Source: Actinomycetota bacterium
Lineage (GTDB): Bacteria; Actinomycetota; Thermoleophilia; Gaiellales; Gaiellaceae
Length of the DNA: 5,100 nt
Direction of reading: 5' to 3'
NCBI GenBank assembly: GCA_013816275.1
Contig: JACDER010000139.1
Coordinates: forward strand, 1 to 5,100
A program made the position numbers and the translations under genes. The notes beneath the pieces are model-generated. The model saw only the letters and a program-made list of their open reading frames with translations, had not been told where the DNA came from and did not search any database. Positions 1 through 5,100 of the stretch are shown here, piece after piece (position 1 is the first letter of the stretch; each line of letters opens with the position of its first letter).

Positions 1-146
1 TCCTCGACGACCACGGCCACGTTCGACATCAGCCGGGCGATGTCCTCCGGCAGCGAGTCGAGGGCTTCCCCGACCAGATCCTCGAATTCGGTTTCGATGG
101 GAGGATTGTGCTTGCAGCGCTCGTCTACACCTGATAGGAACGACAC
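1..146 (-). CDS. Zincin-like metallopeptidase family protein (5' end only, partial)
   Basis: Reading leftwards from a GTG at 146-144, the frame is open for 48 codons to the window edge. After a poorly conserved lead of about 20 residues it contains FEDLVGEALDSLPEDIARLM followed by SNVAVVVE. This pattern of an acidic helix (EF/FxxLVxEALDxLP) followed by NVAVVVED matches the N-terminus of the small actinobacterial zincin-like metallopeptidases (PF06262), proteins of roughly 110-150 aa. The HExxH zinc site of the family would lie beyond the left edge, so catalytic competence cannot be judged. The start is uncertain: GTG 146 is the nearest, TTG 152 is the alternative, and neither has a convincing Shine-Dalgarno. 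The gene is divergent from the FAD oxidoreductase, with about 22 bp between start codons. Family assignment rests on pattern memory over a short segment. Confidence 0.66.
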   Translation of the reverse strand, partial: MSFLSGVDERCKHNPPIETEFEDLVGEALDSLPEDIARLMSNVAVVVE

Positions 147-154
147 ACACAACC

Positions 155-162
155 GGGGAGGA
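155..162 (+). promoter_or_regulatory. Ribosome binding site deciding the oxidoreductase start
   Basis: GGGGAGGA lies 6 bases before the ATG at 169. This fixes that ATG as the start. The open frame extends upstream to 40, but that part has no comparable site and overlaps the 5' end of the divergent metallopeptidase-like gene. Confidence 0.75.
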
Positions 163-168
163 TGTGAG

Positions 169-1548
169 ATGACCGAGGTACTGGCCACCGGCCTGGACGA
201 GCTGCAGGGAGCCGTCAGGGGCGCCGTGATCGGCCGCGGCGACCCCCGCTACGACGAGGCGCGGATCCTCTTCAACGCGATGATCGACAAGCGCCCGGAA
301 CTGATCGTGACCTGCAGGTACGCGGCCGACGTGATCGCGGCGGTCCGATTCGGCCAGGCGGCCGGCCTCGACACGGCGATCCGCGGCGGCGGCCACAACG
401 GCGGCGGCCTCGGCTCCGTCGACGACGGACTGGTAATCGATCTCGCGCCGATGAACGGCGTGCGCGTAGATCCAGAGGCCCGGCTCGTGACCGTCGAAGG
501 CGGCGCTTTGTGGGGCGACGTGGACCACGCGACGAACGCGTTCGGCCTGGCCGTGCCGGCCGGGATCATTTCGACCACCGGCGTCGCCGGCCTGACGCTC
601 GGAGGCGGGACCGGCCATCTCACGCGCGGCTACGGACTGACGATCGACAGCCTCGTGTCGGCCGACGTCGTCCTCGCGGACGGCAGCTTCGTGCGCGCGA
701 GCGAGGACGAGAACGACGACCTCTTCTGGGCGCTGCGCGGCGGCGGCGGCAACTTCGGCGTCGTCACGTCCTTCACGTTCCGGCTCAGCCCGGTCGGGAA
801 CGTCGTTGCCGGCCCGATGTGGTGGCCGATCGAGCGAGCGACCGAGATCCTCGACTGGTATCGCGGTTTCATCGGCGAGCAGCCAGAAGAGCTGGGTGGC
901 TTCTACAACTTCCACAAGGTGCCGCCCGCGCCGATGTTCCCCGAGGAGTTCCACCTGGCAAAGGTCTGCGGCGTCGTATGGTGCTGCACGGACATCGAGA
1001 AGGCCGGCGAGCTGCTCGCGCCGGCGCGCGAGCTCGAGCCGCTCATCGACGGAGTCGGAGAGATGCCGCTGCCGATGCTGAACGCTGCCTTCGACCCGAT
1101 CTACTCGCCCGGCGACCAGTGGTACTGGCGCGCGGACTTCGTCAACGAGGTCCCCGACGAGGCGGTCGAGCTGAACGCGGAGTGGGGCGAGAAGATGCCG
1201 ACCTGGAAGTCCGGCATGCACCTGTACCCGATCGACGGAGCCGCATCGCGCGTCGGCAACGACGAGACCGCGTGGGCGTACCGCGACGCGAACTGGGTTC
1301 AGGTGATCGTCGGCGTCGATCCCGACCCGGCCACCGCGGGCGACCTCCGCGACTGGTGCGTCGGCTACTGGGAGGCGCTCCATCCGCATTCCGCCGGCGG
1401 TGCCTACGTGAACATGATGATGGAGGAGGGGCAGGAGCGGGTCCAGGCGAGCTATCGGGACAACTACGCGCGGCTCGCGCAGATCAAGGCGAAGTACGAC
1501 CCGGATAACTTCTTCCACGTCAACCAGAACATCCATCCGGCTGCATAG
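169..1548 (+). CDS. FAD-binding oxidoreductase, berberine-bridge-enzyme (BBE)-like
   Basis: This 459-aa flavoprotein has the length usual for BBE-like oxidoreductases and no signal peptide, so it is probably cytoplasmic. The N-terminal PCMH/FAD_binding_4 domain spans roughly residues 40-205. It includes RGGGHNGGG (72-80), whose His76 aligns with the histidine that forms the 8-alpha-histidyl FAD bond in this family. It also has LTLGGGTGHLTRGYGLTIDS (142-161), ADVVLADG (165-172) and LFWALRGGGGNFGVVTSF (185-202). The BBE domain closes the protein at about 410-459, with YARLAQIKAKYDPDNFFHVN ending near residue 452. The loop around 131-141 (AGIISTTGVAG), where bicovalent members carry the second FAD-linking cysteine, has no cysteine, so the flavin is probably attached through histidine only. 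The substrate cannot be read from sequence; relatives oxidise alcohols, sugars or amine-type secondary metabolites using O2. It is followed 8 bp later by the DUF4242 gene and probably co-transcribed with it. Confidence 0.93.
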   Translation: MTEVLATGLDELQGAVRGAVIGRGDPRYDEARILFNAMIDKRPELIVTCRYAADVIAAVRFGQAAGLDTAIRGGGHNGGGLGSVDDGLVIDLAPMNGVRVDPEARLVTVEGGALWGDVDHATNAFGLAVPAGIISTTGVAGLTLGGGTGHLTRGYGLTIDSLVSADVVLADGSFVRASEDENDDLFWALRGGGGNFGVVTSFTFRLSPVGNVVAGPMWWPIERATEILDWYRGFIGEQPEELGGFYNFHKVPPAPMFPEEFHLAKVCGVVWCCTDIEKAGELLAPARELEPLIDGVGEMPLPMLNAAFDPIYSPGDQWYWRADFVNEVPDEAVELNAEWGEKMPTWKSGMHLYPIDGAASRVGNDETAWAYRDANWVQVIVGVDPDPATAGDLRDWCVGYWEALHPHSAGGAYVNMMMEEGQERVQASYRDNYARLAQIKAKYDPDNFFHVNQNIHPAA

Positions 1549-1554
1549 GAGGGG
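1547..1554 (+). promoter_or_regulatory. Ribosome binding site of the DUF4242 gene, overlapping the upstream stop codon
   Basis: AGGAGGGG begins inside the TAG stop (1546-1548) of the oxidoreductase gene and ends just before the GTG start at 1557. A terminating ribosome therefore covers the next initiation site, which suggests translational coupling. It also supports GTG 1557 as the start. Confidence 0.75.
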
Positions 1555-1556
1555 TC

Positions 1557-1835
1557 GTGCCGAGGTATTTGGTCGTTCGCAAGTTCGACGTCGGTGAGGA
1601 CGAGATGCCTGAGGTCGGGCGGCGCTCCCGGGTGACGATCGAGGAGGGGTACCCCGAGATCGTCTGGGAACACAGCCACGTCGTCGTGGGCGAGGACGGT
1701 CTCGTGATCACGTACTGCGTCTACGACGCACCGGACGAGGCGACCGTGAGGAACCACGCTGCCGATCTCGGGAGGCACACGCTCGAGTCGGTGTACGAGA
1801 TCGCGGGCGACGTCACTCCCGCGGACTTTCCCTGA
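1557..1835 (+). CDS. DUF4242 / SCO4226-like small protein
   Basis: This 92-aa protein has a GTG start. It matches the DUF4242 family (PF14026): an N-terminal PRYLVVRKF strand, WEHSHVV (37-43), then the family block YCVYDAPDEATVRNHA (53-68), and an acidic C-terminus. A characterised relative, SCO4226 of Streptomyces coelicolor, is a nickel-binding protein with a ferredoxin-like alpha/beta fold. Whether this copy binds nickel cannot be told from sequence. Candidate metal ligands visible are His39, His41, Cys54, His67 and His74. It is the second gene of a tight pair with the FAD oxidoreductase, so a role alongside that enzyme is plausible but inferred. Its last 23 bp overlap the 3' end of the convergent cyclase-ATPase gene. 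A minus-strand open frame across it is a shadow. Confidence 0.85.
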   Translation: MPRYLVVRKFDVGEDEMPEVGRRSRVTIEEGYPEIVWEHSHVVVGEDGLVITYCVYDAPDEATVRNHAADLGRHTLESVYEIAGDVTPADFP

Positions 1836-3864
1836 TCAACTGCCGCGCATCGGGAATGTGAACGGCGGCTGCGCGCGCGAGCGCCAGCCGCCGCCTGAGC
1901 GAGGCCATCCTCTCGGAGTCATCGGCGGGGACCAGCTCCAGGGCTTCCCGGTAGAGCAGGGCGGCCTTGTCCTTCGCCCAGCCGTTCTCCGCCTGCTCGG
2001 CGGCGCGGACGAAGTAGCCGAACGCTCGCTCTGGCTCTCCGGCGGCGCGCCAGTGCCGGGCGAGCGCGGCCGCTGACTCGCCGAGCTCCGAGGTCGAGTC
2101 CTCGAAGAACTCGGCGACGCGCGCGTGGAGGGCCTTTCGCTGCGCCCGCGGGATGAGCTCGTAGGCGACCTCGCGGATCAGCACGTGCTTGAAGGAGAAC
2201 TGCTGCTCGCCCTCGATGATCGACGACGTGTCGCGCACGATCAGGTCGCGCCGCTCGAGCGCTCCGAGCAGGTTGGCGTCGGTGCGCTCACCGGTCATCC
2301 GCTCGACCGCGCCCCGCCAGAACATCTTCCCGATCACCGCCGCGTCGAGCAAGAGCGTTCGCTCTGCTGCGGGAAGCGCATCGAGGCGGGCCGCGACGAT
2401 CCCGCGGATGGTCGTCGGGAGGGATTCCTCGTGCGTCTCCGCCATGGTCGCGGCGAGCTGCTCGATGAAGAGCGGGTTCCCTTCCGCGGTCGCGGCGAGC
2501 CGTGACGCGCGATCGCCCTGCGGCGTCCCCAGCAGCTTCTCGGCCAGCTCCTCGGCGTCATGTGCGGCGAGCGGAGACAGGGGAAGGGCGGTGTATGCGG
2601 TCAGCCCGCCGCCCCATGAGGGGCGGGCGTCGAGGAGGTCGGGCCGGGCCAGCGCCAGGAGCATGATCGGAAGGTCGCGCAGCCGCGCTGCGAGCAGCTC
2701 GATCAGGTCGAGGAGGCCGCGATCGGCCCAGTGGATGTCCTCGAAGACGAGCATCGTTGGTCGCTCGGTGGCCACCGACTCGATGAAGCGCCGGACCGAG
2801 AAGAAGAGCGTCTCCCGGTCCTGCACGACGCCGTCCGGGTCGAGCCCGAGCAGGATCGCGAGATGCTCCGCCACGTCGGGCTCCGCCGACTCGCGCAGCT
2901 TCCGGAGACCGACCTCGGGCGGGTCGCTTTCAAAGACCCCGCACAGCTGCTTGACCTGGGTCGAGAAGGCGAAGTACGCACTACTCTCCCTGTACGGAAG
3001 GCAGCGCCCGTGCACCGAGCGGCCGCCGAGCTCGTTCACTACGCGGTCGAATTCCTGCGTCAGCCGCGTCTTTCCGATCCCCGCCGGGCCGATTACCGTG
3101 ACGAGGTGCGGCGTCCGGTCGCCGCTGACGCGCTCCCAGATCCCGCGCAGGACGTCGAGCTCCCGCGCGCGGCCGACTAGGTCCCCACGGTGCCTGCGTT
3201 CGCCCGCGTCGAGCAGGGAGCGGACGGCGAGCCAGGCCTTGACCGGAGCGGCCTTGCCTTTCGCGAGGACCGCACTCGCGGCTTCGTACTGAATCGCGTC
3301 CCTCGTCGCCGCGCGCGTCTCATTTCCCACCAGCACGCCGTTCACAGGCGCGGCCGCCTGGAGCCGCTGCGCCGTGTTGACGACGTCGCCCGCGACCATC
3401 GCCTCGCCGAGCTCCGGACGGCTGCCGAGCTGGACGATCGCCTCGCCCGTGTTCACGGCGATCCGGAGCTGGAGGTCGAGGTGCAGCTGCCGCTTATCCG
3501 TCTCGAGCGCAGCGTTCCTGACCGCGAGCGCGGCTCGAACCGCCCGCTCGGCGTCGTCGCCGTAGGCCGTCGGAGCGCCGAACACCGCGACGATCGCGTC
3601 GCCGATGAACTTCTCGACTACGCCGCCGAACGATTCGAACTCCGTGCGGACGAGCTCGTGGTACGGGGCGAGGATCGCCTGGACGTCCTCCGGATCGAGG
3701 CTCTCGGACTGTGCGGTGAACCCGACCAGGTCGACGAAGACGACGGAGACCACGCGCCGCTCCTCCCGGGTGGCCCGCTCCGCGACGGCCAGCGGCTGGC
3801 CGCATGCGAGGCAAAAGCGCGCGATTTCGGGGTTGTCTTGGCCGCACGCGGGACAGGAAGCCAT
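1813..3864 (-). CDS. Zinc ribbon - class III nucleotide cyclase - STAND ATPase protein with short helical C-terminus
   Basis: This is a 683-aa multidomain signalling protein without membrane segments. Residues 4-21 form a zinc ribbon (Cys4-x2-Cys7 and Cys18-x2-Cys21). The cyclase domain spans about 36-190: FVDLVGFT gives metal ligand Asp45, EKFIGDAIVAVFGAP gives Lys85 and metal ligand Asp89, and GDVVNTAQRL gives the transition-state pair Asn163 and Arg167. The position aligned with the adenine-selecting Asp of classical adenylate cyclases holds Met156. The ATPase follows GRARELDVL (231-239): Walker A is GPAGIGKT (259-266), Walker B is LVFEDIHWAD (372-381), and EGNPLFIEQ (461-469) is typical of AAA_16/STAND modules. 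FSFKHVLIREVAYELIPRAQ (556-575) is the usual post-ATPase helix. The C-terminus from about 600 looks TPR-like but holds only about two repeats, whereas relatives often exceed 1,000 aa. No LuxR-type helix-turn-helix is visible. ATG 3864 is chosen because the zinc ribbon begins there; the open frame upstream to 4176 runs antisense to the signal peptide region of the next gene. It likely senses a protein or ligand and makes cAMP or a related nucleotide, which is inference. Confidence 0.93.
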   Translation of the reverse strand: MASCPACGQDNPEIARFCLACGQPLAVAERATREERRVVSVVFVDLVGFTAQSESLDPEDVQAILAPYHELVRTEFESFGGVVEKFIGDAIVAVFGAPTAYGDDAERAVRAALAVRNAALETDKRQLHLDLQLRIAVNTGEAIVQLGSRPELGEAMVAGDVVNTAQRLQAAAPVNGVLVGNETRAATRDAIQYEAASAVLAKGKAAPVKAWLAVRSLLDAGERRHRGDLVGRARELDVLRGIWERVSGDRTPHLVTVIGPAGIGKTRLTQEFDRVVNELGGRSVHGRCLPYRESSAYFAFSTQVKQLCGVFESDPPEVGLRKLRESAEPDVAEHLAILLGLDPDGVVQDRETLFFSVRRFIESVATERPTMLVFEDIHWADRGLLDLIELLAARLRDLPIMLLALARPDLLDARPSWGGGLTAYTALPLSPLAAHDAEELAEKLLGTPQGDRASRLAATAEGNPLFIEQLAATMAETHEESLPTTIRGIVAARLDALPAAERTLLLDAAVIGKMFWRGAVERMTGERTDANLLGALERRDLIVRDTSSIIEGEQQFSFKHVLIREVAYELIPRAQRKALHARVAEFFEDSTSELGESAAALARHWRAAGEPERAFGYFVRAAEQAENGWAKDKAALLYREALELVPADDSERMASLRRRLALARAAAVHIPDARQLIRESPRE
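1863..1893 (+). terminator. Strong GC-rich hairpin downstream of the oxidoreductase/DUF4242 unit, possible terminator
   Basis: CGGCGGCTG at 1863-1871 pairs perfectly with CAGCCGCCG at 1885-1893. An inner GCGC/GCGC stem (1873-1876 with 1881-1884) closes a GCGA loop, a GNRA-type tetraloop on the plus strand, with one bulged C at 1872. It begins 27 bases after the DUF4242 stop codon. No T-run follows, so it is not a classical intrinsic terminator. It also lies within the coding region of the minus-strand gene, so chance pairing in GC-rich codons is a real alternative. Confidence 0.3.
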
Positions 3865-3870
3865 GCGAAC

Positions 3871-3876
3871 AGCGTA
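3871..3876 (-). promoter_or_regulatory. Candidate -10 element (TACGCT) for leaderless transcription of the cyclase-ATPase gene
   Basis: Read on the minus strand, TACGCT fits the actinobacterial TANNNT -10 pattern. It lies exactly 6 bases before the ATG at 3864, so transcription would start at or next to the A of the start codon. There is no Shine-Dalgarno in front of this ATG, which agrees with a leaderless mRNA. No clear -35 is seen. Confidence 0.45.
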
Positions 3877-3885
3877 AGCGCCATC

Positions 3886-3891
3886 TATCCT
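3886..3891 (+). promoter_or_regulatory. Candidate -10 element (TATCCT) for leaderless transcription of the C40 peptidase gene
   Basis: TATCCT fits the TANNNT -10 pattern. It ends 7 bases before a GTG at 3899 and 10 bases before the ATG at 3902, so the transcript would begin at or within a few bases of the start codon. No Shine-Dalgarno precedes either codon. No clear -35 is seen. Confidence 0.45.
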
Positions 3892-3901
3892 GTTGCGCGT
3901 G

Positions 3902-4873
3902 ATGCGCCGGCTGCTCATAGCGGTCGCCGTTGGCCTCGTCTTCGCGCCGGCCGCGTCCGCGGACCCGGTCGCGCAGATCCTGAGAGCCGACGGAACGGTG
4001 ATCGCCTCCGCCGGCCCGGGCCGGTTCGACTTTCCGCGGACGACCGGCTCGCTGCTCCACATCGGCTCCGCCTCCGTGACGGCGCGGGGCGTCGAGCTCG
4101 AAGACGTCTCGTTGCTCGGCGGGCGGATCCAGGCCGTCCGGGTGCTCGTGCCCCCGAAGGCGAAGAGAGCCCGCATCGAGGGGCTCTACGTGGACGGCCG
4201 GGTCGTCCGTCCACGTGTGAACCGGCTGGTTCCGCTGACCGCGTCCGATTACCTGATCACCTCGCAGGCCGCCGTCGGACCGAAGCGCCGGATCGGCGTC
4301 GTCGGTCTTCGCCTCTCGTTCGGCCAGCCCGCCTTCGGGCTTCCGGCCGGGACGCAGTTCCTGGTCGGCCTGCCGGCACGGCCGCAGGCCGCCCGGCCGG
4401 TCGTCCGCATCGTCCACAAGTCATCCGATCCCCTGGTCGTGCTCGGCTTCGGGGGGCTGGCCTCCCTCGCGACCTTCCACCCCTCCGACCCCATGCCCGG
4501 CGGCACGATCGGGCAGAGAGCGGTCGCGATCGCCAAGCAATATCTCGGCATTCCGTACGTGTATGCAGGCGCTGACCCGATCACCGGCTTCGATTGCTCG
4601 GGACTGACGATGTACGTCTACGAAAAGCTAGGCATCCATCTGCAGCACTGGACCGGCTACCAGATCCACGAGGGCACGCCGATACCCCGCTGGGCGCTGC
4701 AACCGGGAGATCTCGTCTTCTTCTACGACGAGGGCGGCGTGCCCGGCCACGAAGGAATCTACATCGGAAACAACCAGTTCCTTCACGCGCCCCATACGGG
4801 GGACGTCGTCAAGATCTCGACAATCGATTCGCATTACTCGGCCGTCTATGTCGGGGCCGTCAGGCCGTACTAG
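3902..4873 (+). CDS. Secreted NlpC/P60 (C40) family cell-wall peptidase
   Basis: This 323-aa exported protein starts with a Sec signal peptide (MRRLLIAVAVGLVFAPAASA, likely cut after Ala20, before Asp21). Residues 21 to about 195 form a beta-rich region that I cannot assign to a family; it contains LTASDYLITSQAAVG and GLPAGTQFLVGLP. The C-terminal NlpC/P60 domain runs from about 200 to 323. It has AVAIAKQYLGIPYVYAGADP, nucleophile Cys232 in FDCSGLTMYVYEKLG, LQPGDLVFFYDE, His283 in GHEGIYIGNNQF, and third polar residue His295 in LHAP, so the catalytic triad is complete. Members cleave peptidoglycan stem peptides (often D-Glu to diamino-acid bonds) in wall growth or separation. The N-terminal region probably positions the enzyme or restricts access, which is inference. 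The start may instead be GTG 3899 (one residue longer) if the mRNA is leaderless; TTG 3893 is less likely. It is divergent from the cyclase gene. Confidence 0.93.
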   Translation: MRRLLIAVAVGLVFAPAASADPVAQILRADGTVIASAGPGRFDFPRTTGSLLHIGSASVTARGVELEDVSLLGGRIQAVRVLVPPKAKRARIEGLYVDGRVVRPRVNRLVPLTASDYLITSQAAVGPKRRIGVVGLRLSFGQPAFGLPAGTQFLVGLPARPQAARPVVRIVHKSSDPLVVLGFGGLASLATFHPSDPMPGGTIGQRAVAIAKQYLGIPYVYAGADPITGFDCSGLTMYVYEKLGIHLQHWTGYQIHEGTPIPRWALQPGDLVFFYDEGGVPGHEGIYIGNNQFLHAPHTGDVVKISTIDSHYSAVYVGAVRPY

Positions 4874-4899
4874 GTTCCTGCGCCTGGATGCGCGGACGC

Positions 4900-4906
4900 G
4901 GGGGAG
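4900..4906 (+). promoter_or_regulatory. Ribosome binding site of the right-edge membrane protein
   Basis: GGGGGAG lies 5 bases before ATG 4912. This favours that start over the in-frame ATG at 4888, which has only weak upstream purines. Confidence 0.55.
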
Positions 4907-4911
4907 CCACC

Positions 4912-5100
4912 ATGGTCAAGAAGCGCAAGATCAGATACTCGAGTCACGCCATGTTCATGAGCGCTGTGGCAAGAAGACGGCTGCGTCTACCGCTTTACCT
5001 GGCGGTCCTTGTCGGATTCGCCGTGTTTGCACTGGGGGGCCTCGCGCTGACGTTGCTGCCCCGGAATGGGGGCACCCCAAAGAAGACCGAGGAGGCGTCA
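4912..5100 (+). CDS. Single-span membrane protein, N-terminus only (partial)
   Basis: The frame is open for 63 codons from ATG 4912 to the window edge. The N-terminus is strongly basic (MVKKRKIRYSS, then ARRRLRLP at 20-27). It is followed by one hydrophobic segment of about 20 residues (roughly 28-49, LYLAVLVGFAVFALGGLALT and on) and then a polar Asn/Gly/Lys/Glu stretch. By the positive-inside rule the N-terminus is cytoplasmic and the rest would lie outside the cell. I do not recognise the family from this part. It begins 38 bases after the C40 peptidase stop codon on the same strand, with no hairpin between them, so co-transcription and an envelope-related role are plausible. Confidence 0.65.
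   Translation, partial: MVKKRKIRYSSHAMFMSAVARRRLRLPLYLAVLVGFAVFALGGLALTLLPRNGGTPKKTEEAS

Noticed and set aside
112..140. Possible -35/-10 pair TTGCAG (112-117), 17-base spacer, TAGGAA (135-140) for the oxidoreductase
   Set aside because: The spacing is right, but each hexamer matches only about half of the consensus. Without start-site data it is not distinguishable from chance.
40..168. N-terminal extension of the oxidoreductase frame up to ATG 40
   Set aside because: A strong Shine-Dalgarno sits directly before ATG 169, BBE-like proteins match from there, and the extension overlaps the 5' end of the divergent metallopeptidase-like gene with no family similarity.
510..1508. Plus-strand open frame of 332 codons inside the oxidoreductase gene
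   Set aside because: It is extremely Arg-rich, out of frame with an intact conserved flavoprotein, and has no recognisable motif.
2189..3292. Plus-strand open frame of 367 codons antisense to the ATPase domain
   Set aside because: It is Ser/Arg-rich with no motifs, and the opposite strand encodes clear Walker A and B motifs.
3865..4176. N-terminal extension of the cyclase-ATPase frame on the minus strand up to 4176
   Set aside because: It runs antisense to the signal peptide and N-terminal region of the C40 peptidase, is low in family-like sequence, and the zinc ribbon with Met-Ala-Ser-Cys begins naturally at 3864.
3190..4575. Long plus-strand open frame of 461 codons across the cyclase and peptidase genes
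   Set aside because: It is very Arg/Ala/Gly-rich, spans two well-supported genes in other frames and shows no domain. This is a typical GC-rich shadow.

Overview
This window is G+C-rich throughout (about two-thirds G+C by eye), is densely packed and uses GTG as well as ATG starts. Together with two back-to-back promoter-like elements that sit directly against start codons (leaderless style), this points to a high-G+C actinomycete. The zinc-ribbon/nucleotide-cyclase/ATPase protein and the C40 peptidase resemble proteins common in soil Thermoleophilia (Gaiellales/Solirubrobacterales). That lineage is an inference from memory, not from a search.

Layout, left to right. (1) At 1-146 on the minus strand is the 5' end of a gene resembling the zincin-like metallopeptidase family (PF06262); it leaves the window on the left. 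(2) At 169-1835 on the plus strand is a tight two-gene unit: a berberine-bridge-enzyme-like FAD oxidoreductase (459 aa) followed 8 bp later by a small DUF4242 / SCO4226-like protein (92 aa), whose ribosome binding site overlaps the oxidoreductase stop codon. (3) At 1813-3864 on the minus strand, convergent with and overlapping the DUF4242 gene by 23 bp, is a 683-aa signalling protein: zinc ribbon, class III nucleotide cyclase, STAND-type ATPase and a short helical C-terminus. (4) At 3902-4873 on the plus strand, divergent from the cyclase gene across about 37 bp, is a secreted NlpC/P60 (C40) cell-wall peptidase with a complete Cys-His-His triad. (5) From 4912 to the right edge on the plus strand is the N-terminus of a single-span membrane protein, cut off by the window.

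Functional links are modest. The oxidoreductase and DUF4242 genes look co-transcribed and translationally coupled. The cyclase and peptidase genes share a very short divergent promoter region and may be co-regulated. The peptidase and the membrane protein may form an envelope-related pair. There is no gene-free stretch longer than 300 bases. I found no tRNA, rRNA, CRISPR, insertion sequence or clear long repeat. I see no convincing new multi-gene system. The most notable points are the compact divergent promoter pair, the non-canonical substrate-selecting residue and short C-terminus of the cyclase protein, and the uncharacterised N-terminal half of the peptidase.
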